Below, one piece after another: positions 30,411 to 38,577 of a DNA stretch of 64,000 nt. A program made the translations under genes and the position numbers. This DNA is from Pseudoalteromonas citrea (GTDB lineage: Bacteria > Pseudomonadota > Gammaproteobacteria > Enterobacterales > Alteromonadaceae): NCBI RefSeq assembly GCF_000238375.3, contig NZ_AHBZ03000023.1:310001-374000 (forward strand). Direction: 5' to 3'. The stretch's first letter is position 1, and every line of letters begins with the position of its first letter. The notes beneath the pieces are model-generated. The model was not told the origin of the DNA. It saw only the letters and a list, made by a program, of their open reading frames with translations, and ran no database searches.

Positions 30411-32012
30411 ATGATGTTTTCGAAAAGTTTGATCGCGCAAATTCAGGCCGACGACTCTATCGGTGCAGGTAATTTTTATGAAGCAATAATGGCATTGCCT
30501 GTGGATTTGCATAAGCCGGTTCTCAGTATTGATAAAACCATCCCACTTTATGCGGGACAGCAAACACATTTTAGCTTTAATGATATTCAACAAATCGTGT
30601 ATCAAGTAGCCAGTAAATATTGTGCTTTGGGTGTGTCTGAGGGGAGTTTGGTTGGTTTATATTTGGACGACGGCTTAAGTTATTTTTTGCATTATTTGGC
30701 GCTCAATCGCTTAGGTGCGATCCCAGTATGTATTAACGATAAACTGCCTGCTGATACGGTATTGGCATTTTGTAAAAGTACCAACGTCGGCGTGTTAATT
30801 CATGATGACGACAAAGAAGCAGCACTTAAAGCGTGTGCTGCTGTCGATAGTCCGTTGGTGAATGTTAATAAGCTCATGGTGCTATGTTCTCAATCCATCC
30901 CACCAGCAAAGTCGTTCAAAGATGATGATGTGGTACTACTTGCCCATACATCTGGTACAACGGGTATACCAAAAGCGGTTACATTTACCCAGCATAGTTT
31001 CTTTTTTGGTGTGAAATCCCAGTTGCACAAGCAACAGGGAACCAAGGTGCTCAGTGCACTTCCTCATTCACATAGTTCTGCTATATCCGTATTGATGTCG
31101 AGCTTATTAAGAGGCGCTGAGATTTACTTACTCAGTGATAAGCGTCCCGAGCACCTGATACATAGCATTAAACAGTATCAGCATGATCTGATCATTGCTT
31201 TTCCTAAGACCTATGTCGACTTATGCAAGCAGCCGCTGGTGGCGGAAGACTTTGCATCGGTGAACTATTGGATTGCAACTGGGGATGCCAACCATGAATC
31301 GCATATCCGCAAGCTGATCTCATTGGGCCAACATTACGTCAATGATCAGCCGCAGCCCGGGTCTGTTTTTATTGATAATTTAGGCTCGTCTGAATTTGGT
31401 TTTGCGATGTTTCGTAATATTCATAGCTTAAAGACTAATCGATTCAAGCGGTGTATTGGTAAACCTTTTTCTTGGGTTGAGGCGGCTATATTAAGCGAGA
31501 ATGGGCAAATCCTGCCGGCAGGTGAAATTGGTAAGCTAGGAGTGAAGTCCGGTACGGTCACTGCTGGCTATTGGAATAATAAGCAGCAAACCGAAGAAGC
31601 GCAATTAGCAGGCTACTGGTTAACGGGTGACCTAGCTTATTACGATAGTTCAGGGTTATTCTATCATGTTGATCGAACATCAGATCCAATCAATACCTGT
31701 GATGGGACGATTTATAGTTGCCAAACCGAAGAGTTAATATTAAGCAATTTTAAAGATGTGTTTGAGTGCAGCATTTATGCAGGGCCAAGTCTCGACAATG
31801 ATGCGTATAGTGTGGCGCATATCTGTGTTGAATTAATTGCAGACGCGGAACTGATCCTCGATTTTGAGCTGCTCAATAGAATTAATCATTTATTACACTC
31901 ACATCATATTCCTGCGCTCTCGAGCTTAGAATTTCAAGCGTCGAATGCACATACCGGTGTAACAGGGAAGAAGCTTAAACGCCGCCTTCGTCAATTGAGG
32001 GAGGTCGCATGA
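30411..32012 (+). CDS. Second acyl-adenylate/acyl-CoA ligase, substrate unknown
   Basis: A 533-residue ANL-superfamily adenylating enzyme, only distantly like the first ligase. The P-loop is 'LAHTSGTTGIPKAVTF', 'DNLGSSEFGFAMF' is the A5 region, 'YWLTGDLAYYD' carries the ribose-binding Asp, and the C-terminal Lys is in 'TGKKLKRRLRQL'. The usual hinge motif GRxxD is altered to 'VDRTSDPINTC'. pqsABCDE has no such gene; Burkholderia hmq clusters do have an extra ligase domain in HmqF. It may activate a fatty acid for the PqsBC-like ketosynthase or a second ring precursor. It has its own AAGGAA ribosome site and overlaps the next gene by 4 bases. Confidence 0.75.
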   Translation: MMFSKSLIAQIQADDSIGAGNFYEAIMALPVDLHKPVLSIDKTIPLYAGQQTHFSFNDIQQIVYQVASKYCALGVSEGSLVGLYLDDGLSYFLHYLALNRLGAIPVCINDKLPADTVLAFCKSTNVGVLIHDDDKEAALKACAAVDSPLVNVNKLMVLCSQSIPPAKSFKDDDVVLLAHTSGTTGIPKAVTFTQHSFFFGVKSQLHKQQGTKVLSALPHSHSSAISVLMSSLLRGAEIYLLSDKRPEHLIHSIKQYQHDLIIAFPKTYVDLCKQPLVAEDFASVNYWIATGDANHESHIRKLISLGQHYVNDQPQPGSVFIDNLGSSEFGFAMFRNIHSLKTNRFKRCIGKPFSWVEAAILSENGQILPAGEIGKLGVKSGTVTAGYWNNKQQTEEAQLAGYWLTGDLAYYDSSGLFYHVDRTSDPINTCDGTIYSCQTEELILSNFKDVFECSIYAGPSLDNDAYSVAHICVELIADAELILDFELLNRINHLLHSHHIPALSSLEFQASNAHTGVTGKKLKRRLRQLREVA

Positions 32013-32725
32013 ATAAATCACATTTATTGCCCCCTAATTTAACCCTTTTTGGCTATCAAATATGTCCCTATGTATTGCGTGTTCGCTATATCTTATCGCT
32101 ACTGGAGTTGGACCATCATTATATTGAATTAGACGTTTACGCGAGCAAACCTGCGCAGTTATTACGATATTCACCCATGGGCCGTGTACCCGCGCTCATT
32201 ATTGATAATGACGCATTGTGTGATTCAACGGTTATCTCGCAGTGGTTATCTCAGGTTTATGCTGAGCATCAATTATTGCCTACCAATACATGGGCAAAGG
32301 CAAAAATGATGAATGATATGGCTGCTATCGATAGCGTGCATGACGCAATTAGCCAACTTATATCGGCAGTAGATAAGGCGGCGTTTAATGCTGCCTTAAT
32401 GCGCTTTTCACACGTGTTACCTACGGTGCTCACATTATTGCGTGCGCCATGTGTTACCCCGAACTCATTATTGGATGTATGGGCCATGGTATTAGCACAT
32501 TTGGTCCGCAGTGTGGATGCCGTTTTACAAGGGGTGCTCAGCGAGCGCATTCCACATATTAGAAGTTTGCCAGATATCTACCGAAGTCGAGAGAGCGCAT
32601 CAGTACGTTATCAAGCGTTACTCCCAAAAGACTATTTAACACAACTGCACAGCATGATGGCACATCGCAATGCATATTGTGTACAGCCAAACAATATTGC
32701 ACTCGAAGAAGAGGAATTTGCATGA
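32009..32725 (+). CDS. Glutathione S-transferase-like protein
   Basis: A 238-residue protein with an N-terminal thioredoxin-fold GST domain. 'QICPYVLRVRYILSL' has the catalytic-site Cys19, 'MGRVPALIIDND' gives the cis-Pro, and 'LCDSTVISQWL' contains the glutathione gamma-Glu-binding Ser. The all-helical C-terminal half is divergent. It may add, remove or use glutathione in isomerisation or reduction of a pathway intermediate. No counterpart exists in the Pseudomonas pqs operon. It overlaps both neighbours by ATGA, so it is clearly part of the operon. Confidence 0.75.
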   Translation: MNKSHLLPPNLTLFGYQICPYVLRVRYILSLLELDHHYIELDVYASKPAQLLRYSPMGRVPALIIDNDALCDSTVISQWLSQVYAEHQLLPTNTWAKAKMMNDMAAIDSVHDAISQLISAVDKAAFNAALMRFSHVLPTVLTLLRAPCVTPNSLLDVWAMVLAHLVRSVDAVLQGVLSERIPHIRSLPDIYRSRESASVRYQALLPKDYLTQLHSMMAHRNAYCVQPNNIALEEEEFA

Positions 32726-33519
32726 TTCATTACGTTCAAAATATGTCTGAAGTTATGGCGTTATCAGTACAATTACTACCACCAGAAGGGGGCCGTTTAG
32801 CTTGTATGGACTATTTGTCAGATGTGCTCCCTGGGTTACTTGCGCAATGTTGTATTGATCCAGAGAAGATTGATTTGATCTTAACGCTATCAACAAGTAC
32901 CGATCATTTGGTTGAGAAAACACAGCTCCATACTCCGCGATTAGGTTACCCAGTGCAAAATTATATTATGGCGAGTAATGCGTTTGTATTGGACTTGCAA
33001 GATACCGCTTGGTCACAAGCTTTGGAAGTCGCAAATGGATATTTAACGGGCACTGATATGCAATATGTCTTAGTGATAGAAGCAAACTCCTTTCCAGTAG
33101 AGCAAGCAAATAGTCGTTTTCATGGTGCGCGCGCACTGATGGTGGCTAAGTCCTCAGAGGTGAATCAAGCATCACTTGGTATACATGAATTGGTGGATTG
33201 CTCACCGATGACATTGGCTTTCGAAGGGGAACAAAGCACATTGTCTGCCTGTAACCCACAGTTATTCAGCAAGTTAATAGCGGCATTCGAGCCATTAGTC
33301 GACGGTTTTACGAATATTAATAAGCCGGTGTTACTTGATTTACCGCCTGATTTACAGATGCAAGTTACATCTGAACTGACCTCGAAGTATCCACATATTC
33401 GTTGGTGGAATTGGGAGGCTGCCAAACGGGGAGCTGAAGATGTTACTTGGGTGAGTTATGAGCCGTTCCGTCATCGTTTAGTGACACGTGAAACATCTAT
33501 ACAAGGAGATATGCTATGA
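32722..33519 (+). CDS. pqsB: PqsB-like non-catalytic ketosynthase-fold partner
   Basis: A 265-residue thiolase-fold protein lacking an active-site Cys: the position expected after 'AFVLDL' reads Gln-Asp-Thr. This and its size match PqsB (283 residues), which pairs with PqsC. The heterodimer condenses a fatty acyl group with 2-aminobenzoylacetate to form the alkylquinolone. I start at ATG 32722 (GAGGA ribosome site; ATGA overlap with the GST gene); the GTG at 32677 lies within the previous gene. It overlaps pqsC by 4 bases. Confidence 0.8.
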   Translation: MIHYVQNMSEVMALSVQLLPPEGGRLACMDYLSDVLPGLLAQCCIDPEKIDLILTLSTSTDHLVEKTQLHTPRLGYPVQNYIMASNAFVLDLQDTAWSQALEVANGYLTGTDMQYVLVIEANSFPVEQANSRFHGARALMVAKSSEVNQASLGIHELVDCSPMTLAFEGEQSTLSACNPQLFSKLIAAFEPLVDGFTNINKPVLLDLPPDLQMQVTSELTSKYPHIRWWNWEAAKRGAEDVTWVSYEPFRHRLVTRETSIQGDML

Positions 33520-34616
33520 CATGCGGCGTAACTATTCGTGCTATTGCTACACGAGTACCGACCATATCGGTTGGTAATTTTGATGAAAAGTGGTTTCCTG
33601 ACATCGACAAGCAGAGCAAACTAGCTTGGCAAGAGAAGTGGGGTATTGAGCAACGTTTTTATACTGATGAGTGCAAACATAGCCCTATGACATTGGCGTG
33701 TGATGCTGCACGTGAAGCAATGGGGCTTGCTGAGGTTAATTACAATGACATTGACTTGTTGATCACCAGCTCAACAAACGCCATTCAGCGAGCTCAAAAT
33801 ACGGTTTGTGGGTTACCTAAAAATCTATTTTATCCTCGTATTAGCTATGCCATAAAGCGCGTATTAGGCCTTGATAACGCGATGGAGTTTGACATTCAAA
33901 ATGAGTGCTCAAGCATGATGGATGCGATGCAAGTTGGTCACAATGCGATCAAAACTGGGCAGGCTAAAAAGGTATTGTTAATAGTTCAAGAGTCTACACA
34001 CGAAGTGATGGATCGAACGAATGTGAATGGCATGAATTTTGGTGATGGTTACGCTGCTATTATTCTCAGCCATGATGATGACCCCGCACTCGGTATTCAA
34101 TCACAAGCTTACCAAAGCTTTTCAAAAAACTATGATCTAGCGACTGTGAGTTGGGACAAGCAGGTGAATACGCCATCCCATATGAGTTTTCAAATGGCTG
34201 ACTCTGGTGCAGGTGAGATGGGAAAGTTTGTTCCAAAATATCTACCTAAATTGGTAAAGCGCGCTTTGGTAAAAGCAGAGTTGAGCAATGCCGATATTGA
34301 TTTTTATGTTTTCCATCAACCGGCCCGCAAGTTAATAGATGCTTGGTGTGCGCTGTTAAATGTCCCCCCAGAGAAAACACTGAAAATTATGCAACAGTAT
34401 GGCTGTGCGGTATCGGCTGCCATGCCAATTGCATTTAATTTAGCACTACAACAGCACCTAATACCCGAAAACAGCAAAATTATCATTGCTAGCCCATCCG
34501 TTGGTTGGGGGTTTGGTGCCCAAGTGTGGCAGTTGGGGGCATTGCCAAAGTATGCCCCAGAGATCCACCAAAGCGTATTAGAAACAGGTAATCACAGCAA
34601 AAAGGACGTGTTATGA
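33516..34616 (+). CDS. pqsC: PqsC-like ketosynthase III
   Basis: A 366-residue FabH-type ketosynthase. Catalytic Cys131 is in 'DIQNECSSMMDAM' and His267 in 'YVFHQPARKL'. The Asn of the usual Cys-His-Asn triad is replaced in 'QQYGCAVSAAMP' (Cys297). PqsC of Pseudomonas likewise has a Cys-His pair without the Asn. The role is expected to be acyl transfer and decarboxylating condensation to form the 2-alkyl-4-quinolone with the PqsB-like partner. It has ATGA overlaps on both sides. Confidence 0.85.
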   Translation: MTCGVTIRAIATRVPTISVGNFDEKWFPDIDKQSKLAWQEKWGIEQRFYTDECKHSPMTLACDAAREAMGLAEVNYNDIDLLITSSTNAIQRAQNTVCGLPKNLFYPRISYAIKRVLGLDNAMEFDIQNECSSMMDAMQVGHNAIKTGQAKKVLLIVQESTHEVMDRTNVNGMNFGDGYAAIILSHDDDPALGIQSQAYQSFSKNYDLATVSWDKQVNTPSHMSFQMADSGAGEMGKFVPKYLPKLVKRALVKAELSNADIDFYVFHQPARKLIDAWCALLNVPPEKTLKIMQQYGCAVSAAMPIAFNLALQQHLIPENSKIIIASPSVGWGFGAQVWQLGALPKYAPEIHQSVLETGNHSKKDVL

Positions 34617-35617
34617 GCCACAGTTATATTGTTGGAACTGGCTATTACTTGCCAGAGAATAAAGTTGATAATCATGAAATTGCAAAGCGGATCAATACCT
34701 CCGATGACTTTATCCGTACTCGCATCGGTGTGAAAACCCGTTTTCATGCTCAGCCGACGCAATCATGCAGTGATCTGATGTTAGCGGCGGCAAAAATGGC
34801 GATTACACAAGCTAATGTGCAGCTTGCAGACATTGATATGTTAATTGTAAATACGTTAAGCCCAGACATTCATGACCCATCTCAAGCCTGTGTATTGGCT
34901 GATAAATTGGGCTTATCAGAAGTCACTGCTTTTGATATTCGTGCCCAATGCAGTGGCTTGTTGTATGGCATTAACATTGCCAAAAACTTTATCTTAGCAA
35001 AAGAAAGGCGATGCGTGCTGGTCGTTGCTGGAGAGCTGTTATCCAAACGTATGGATACCAGTGATGCCGGCCGTAACCTCGCAGTGATGCTCGGCGATGG
35101 CAGCGGGGCTGTTGTAATTAAAGATACCCCTGATGCTGATAGGCAATGTGGTGAGCTGGTGGATATGGCGATAAATGCTGATGGGCGACAGTGGCAGAGT
35201 TTAGTAACCCGTGTTCCTGGCACCGCACAGCGGCAATTTCATCAAGCAGATGACGGTGAAATTGGCCATAGTTTTATGCGTATGAATGGCCCCAATGTTT
35301 TTGAGCATGGGGTGTCAAAGTTTTGTGAAATTGCTCATACCATACTGATGCGAAACCAGTTGAAAGTTGCTGATATAGATAAGTTTATAGTCCACCAGCC
35401 AAATCTAAGAATGTTGGAAGAAATTCAGCATAAATTGGATATAGACCCGCAAAAAATGCCAATCAATGTTACTGAATATGGAAACATGGCGTCGGCTTCT
35501 ACAGCGGTTACGCTGGCACAAAGCTGCCAGTCTGGTGTTATCGAAAAAGGGGATTGGGTACTGATCTTGTCTTATGGTGCTGGCGCGACTTGGGCTGGCG
35601 CCTTGGTGAAATTTTAG
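34613..35617 (+). CDS. pqsD: PqsD-like anthraniloyl-CoA:malonyl condensing enzyme
   Basis: A 334-residue FabH-fold enzyme with the full triad: Cys113 ('RAQCSGLLYGIN'), His261 ('KFIVHQPNLRM') and Asn291 ('VTEYGNMASAS'). Length and Cys position fit PqsD (337 residues, Cys112). PqsD joins anthraniloyl-CoA with malonyl-CoA or malonyl-ACP to give 2-aminobenzoylacetyl-CoA. A FabH proper would serve fatty-acid synthesis, but the pqsB/C/E-like neighbours argue for PqsD. ATGA overlap with pqsC. Confidence 0.87.
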   Translation: MSHSYIVGTGYYLPENKVDNHEIAKRINTSDDFIRTRIGVKTRFHAQPTQSCSDLMLAAAKMAITQANVQLADIDMLIVNTLSPDIHDPSQACVLADKLGLSEVTAFDIRAQCSGLLYGINIAKNFILAKERRCVLVVAGELLSKRMDTSDAGRNLAVMLGDGSGAVVIKDTPDADRQCGELVDMAINADGRQWQSLVTRVPGTAQRQFHQADDGEIGHSFMRMNGPNVFEHGVSKFCEIAHTILMRNQLKVADIDKFIVHQPNLRMLEEIQHKLDIDPQKMPINVTEYGNMASASTAVTLAQSCQSGVIEKGDWVLILSYGAGATWAGALVKF

Positions 35618-35622
35618 GCGCG

Positions 35623-36570
35623 ATGATGAGTGAAAGTAACTTATGGCACCAACATATTGGTGAACACGACAATAATTTGTTTTTATTAGGCACCATTGAT
35701 GTGCCCATGTATCTGATTAAAGTATCTGGTGGATGGGCTTTATTGGAAGGATCTGTGGAGCCCTTGGCTCCGCTAATTTTGCAGCAATTAAAACATATTG
35801 TTGGTGATCTAACACAGGTGAAATATTGGTTTATAACTCACTCGCACTATGATCACATTGGTACATTGGAGTTATTGTATCCGTTATTACCGTGTGTGCG
35901 GGTGTTTGCCTCAAAGCTCACACAAAGAGCATTAGGACATGAAAAAGCCAATGAGGTAACTCGTAAACTGACGCGCAGTTTGTATAAGATCATGCCGCAA
36001 GCACAGCATGCGGATAGCACATTGCAAGCAACTAAAGTGCTGTTTGCTGATATCCCGGTTGAGATATTAGAGGATGGCCAGCAAGTCGATTTTGATGAAT
36101 CTCATTGTATCGTAGCCATTGCAACACCTGGTCATGCGAAATGTTTATTGAGTTTCTATGAGCCAAAATTTAAGCGTTTATATGTATCTGACTCCTTGGG
36201 CGAAATGGTATCTCCTAGTCAGTGGGAGCCGCTTATTTTTCAAGACTATCAGATGTATATCGCATCATTAAAACGGTTACAGCAGTTAGACATTGCACAA
36301 CTTGTATTAGGTCATCATGGTGTTTTGTATGGTGACTTAGCTCAGCAAGCCCCGGCGCTTGCTGAGCAGGGGGTCTATCAATTTATAGATAATGCTATGC
36401 AAGTTTTTCATAAATATGATCAAGATGTAGCACAAACTGCGCAACACATATCTGAATCAAGCCGTGATTCTACGGCAGCATTTGTATCTAAAAAACTTCA
36501 CTACAATGGCACGTTATTTATGCTCAAGTTGACGGGCGTTGTGCCGGATAGTGAGCTGGCTTTGTCGTAA
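35623..36570 (+). CDS. pqsE: PqsE-like metallo-beta-lactamase-fold thioesterase
   Basis: A 315-residue protein. The N-terminus 'NNLFLLGTIDVPMYLI' and active site 'WFITHSHYDHIG' (HxHxDH at 73-78) match the pattern of P. aeruginosa PqsE. Later metal ligands lie in 'TPGHAKCLL', 'YVSDSLGEM' and 'LVLGHHGVLYG', and 'PLIFQDYQMYIASLKRLQQL' also parallels PqsE. PqsE hydrolyses 2-aminobenzoylacetyl-CoA and, in Pseudomonas, also partners RhlR. I use ATG 35623, just after the pqsD stop; the longer in-frame start at 35554 lies inside pqsD. Confidence 0.9.
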   Translation: MMSESNLWHQHIGEHDNNLFLLGTIDVPMYLIKVSGGWALLEGSVEPLAPLILQQLKHIVGDLTQVKYWFITHSHYDHIGTLELLYPLLPCVRVFASKLTQRALGHEKANEVTRKLTRSLYKIMPQAQHADSTLQATKVLFADIPVEILEDGQQVDFDESHCIVAIATPGHAKCLLSFYEPKFKRLYVSDSLGEMVSPSQWEPLIFQDYQMYIASLKRLQQLDIAQLVLGHHGVLYGDLAQQAPALAEQGVYQFIDNAMQVFHKYDQDVAQTAQHISESSRDSTAAFVSKKLHYNGTLFMLKLTGVVPDSELALS

Positions 36571-36579
36571 GGAATGAAT

Positions 36580-37317
36580 ATGAAATACCAAGAAAAACCA
36601 TTAATTGCTGTGATCACCGGTGCTAACAAAGGACTGGGGTTTGCAACAGCGCAGCAACTGGCTGAACAAGGCTACCGCGTAGTATTAACTGCGAGAAACG
36701 AACAGGCAGGCCAAGCCGCGGTGATGGCACTTGCAGAAAAAGGGCTAGAAGTAGACTTTTTACCCTTGGATATCAGTGAGACAGCCAGTATTGCTGCTTT
36801 TACATCCGCCATGGCTGCTCGGTATCAACGGTGTGATGTGCTTATTAACAATGCCGGGGTATTTTTTGATTGGGAAATATCAGCATCAAAAGTACAGCTT
36901 GAAGAGTTGCACTCAACGTTTCAAACCAATGTGTGGGGCACTATCAATGTGACTCAACACCTTATGCCGTTACTTAATAAGTCAGCGCAAGGAAAAATAA
37001 TAAATGTGAGTAGCGATTTAGGGTCTCTAAGTTTTGCCAGCGATACGGAGAACGAATATTACTCGGTGTCTGGTGTGGCATATCGAATGTCTAAAGCTGC
37101 GTTGAATATGTATAGCATCGCCTTATCAAAAGAATTCGATGCAAGCAATATCGTGGTGAGTGTTGTGTCTCCAGGATGGTGTCAAACCGATATGGGAACT
37201 GATGCTGCGCCTCGTTCACCTGAACAAGGAGCAAAAAGTATTGTGGAAGTGGCGCAAGCGCAGTCGACTCAGTTTCACGGAAAGTTTGTGTTAGATGGCC
37301 AAATATTGGCTTGGTAA
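36580..37317 (+). CDS. Short-chain dehydrogenase/reductase (carbonyl-reductase-like)
   Basis: A 245-residue NAD(P)-dependent enzyme. The Rossmann motif is 'ITGANKGLGFATAQQL', followed by 'NNAG', the catalytic Ser in 'IINVSSDLGSL' and Tyr-x-x-x-Lys in 'AYRMSKAALNMY'. Residues 'TARNEQ' after beta-2 suggest NADP(H). I use the second ATG (36580), six bases after AAGGA; the ATG at 36574 is too close to it. It is likely a tailoring reductase or dehydrogenase for the quinolone-like product. It is not part of the Pseudomonas pqs operon. Confidence 0.85.
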   Translation: MKYQEKPLIAVITGANKGLGFATAQQLAEQGYRVVLTARNEQAGQAAVMALAEKGLEVDFLPLDISETASIAAFTSAMAARYQRCDVLINNAGVFFDWEISASKVQLEELHSTFQTNVWGTINVTQHLMPLLNKSAQGKIINVSSDLGSLSFASDTENEYYSVSGVAYRMSKAALNMYSIALSKEFDASNIVVSVVSPGWCQTDMGTDAAPRSPEQGAKSIVEVAQAQSTQFHGKFVLDGQILAW

Positions 37318-37341
37318 TAGTGGGTAATTAAGGAAAAGATT

Positions 37342-38523
37342 ATGAGCATGAATAAGCAAAGTACTCAGCACAGTCAGCAACGTATTGGTGAACGATTTGC
37401 CTCGTTTGTTGAAGAACACCCGATTTGGCAAAACCCTTTATTACAGGGCTGCGCTAATAATGAGCTAGAAATCGACGATTATGGGTTTGTGATCAGTCAG
37501 CACTTTTATTATTCGCGTGGCTTTACGCGTTTACTGAGTGCGTTAATGATGCAGTGTGATAATGACTACTACCGAGTTGAGCTATCTCATAACTTATGGG
37601 AAGAAGCAGGCGAGGAAGAGCAAGAGAATTGCCACTCTAATTTGCTAAGACGGATGATCACCGAGACTTTTGGCTTGGAAAACCCTGATCAAACTCAGTT
37701 TAGAGACTATACCGTTCAGTACTTTAATGAGTGCTTAAATTATTTAAAAAACTGTGATTTAGTTCGGGCCGCAGCGTTTCTTGGCTGGGGAACGGAAGGA
37801 GTTGTTCCTCGGATCTATAGTTACTTATTTAATGGGCTAGTGGCTAAAGGAGTACCTGAAGAAGAGTTACTGTATTTAAGTTTACATATGGAGTGTGATG
37901 ATGAGCACTCAGAAGTGATTGAGGCCATTGCTTTAGATGCGTGTGGTGGTGATACCGAGTCGCACTGGTTGGCCATTGAGGAAGCCATTGATCACTCGCT
38001 TACACTGCGAGATAGGTATTTTAAAAAGCTGCATGAAGAGTTACAAAGTCAACCACTTAAAGCGCTCGTTGGTCAAGTGACTAACGCACAGCCCTATGCG
38101 GATCTCACGCAATTAAGTGGGTTGTATACACATGTAGATAGTCAGTCTGGTGTGCCACTGTATAAAAATAGTAATGACCAACGGGTTAACTTTGAGGTAA
38201 CTCGTTTTAAAGTCGCCAGCGAGGTGATTGATCCGCGTTTACTGGAGATCCCCGTTGGAAAGCGCAATGAAAAACATCGACATGCCCATGAATCGATATT
38301 TTATGTTCTGTCAGGGGAAGGGATAGTACATGTTGATGATAAGGAAATTACTGTAAAAGCGGGAGATTTAGCCTATGTACCGCGATGGTATGATCATTAT
38401 ACTGCGAATACAGGTAACTCAGTGCTGAAAATATTGGCATTAACCGACTATGGTTTAACGCGATGTTTTGCCAGTAATACCGAGCAAAGCTATCGACAAC
38501 AACCCAGTAATGTTGCAGTTTAA
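37342..38523 (+). CDS. Fusion of haem-oxygenase-like diiron oxygenase (HDO) with C-terminal cupin
   Basis: A 393-residue protein, last in the operon. Residues 1-235 are a TenA/CADD-like helical bundle with a complete diiron-type ligand set: Glu91, His98, Glu152, His182, Asp186, His189 (E-x6-H; then H-x3-D-x2-H). The spacing closely matches that recalled for CADD. HDO relatives include UndA (fatty-acid decarboxylation), SznF (N-oxygenation) and BesC. Residues about 290-370 are a single cupin with 'KHRHAHESIFYVLSGEG' and 'GDLAYVPRWYDH'. This suggests an oxygen-dependent tailoring step taking the place of PqsH/PqsL flavin monooxygenases. AAGGA ribosome site; strong terminator after it. Confidence 0.82.
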   Translation: MSMNKQSTQHSQQRIGERFASFVEEHPIWQNPLLQGCANNELEIDDYGFVISQHFYYSRGFTRLLSALMMQCDNDYYRVELSHNLWEEAGEEEQENCHSNLLRRMITETFGLENPDQTQFRDYTVQYFNECLNYLKNCDLVRAAAFLGWGTEGVVPRIYSYLFNGLVAKGVPEEELLYLSLHMECDDEHSEVIEAIALDACGGDTESHWLAIEEAIDHSLTLRDRYFKKLHEELQSQPLKALVGQVTNAQPYADLTQLSGLYTHVDSQSGVPLYKNSNDQRVNFEVTRFKVASEVIDPRLLEIPVGKRNEKHRHAHESIFYVLSGEGIVHVDDKEITVKAGDLAYVPRWYDHYTANTGNSVLKILALTDYGLTRCFASNTEQSYRQQPSNVAV

Positions 38524-38551
38524 CCCTTATCTTTATTCGTGTTTTGAAACA

Positions 38552-38575
38552 GCCTCGCATTGCGAGGCTTTTTTA
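38552..38575 (+). terminator. Intrinsic terminator of the quinolone-like operon
   Basis: GCCTCGCATTGCGAGGC forms a GC-rich stem followed by TTTTTT. It is 28 bases after the last stop and separates the operon from the opposing redox genes. Confidence 0.92.
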
Positions 38576-38577
38576 AT

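Noticed and set aside
33483-33498. Possible third parS site (GACACGTGAAACA core) inside the PqsB-like gene
   Set aside because: Only one half matches the consensus; the other half has about three mismatches, so ParB binding is unlikely compared with the two sites in recF.
35554-35622. Longer start for the PqsE-like protein
   Set aside because: The extra 23 residues lie inside the PqsD-like gene in another frame and have no PqsE similarity; the ATG at 35623 follows the pqsD stop directly.
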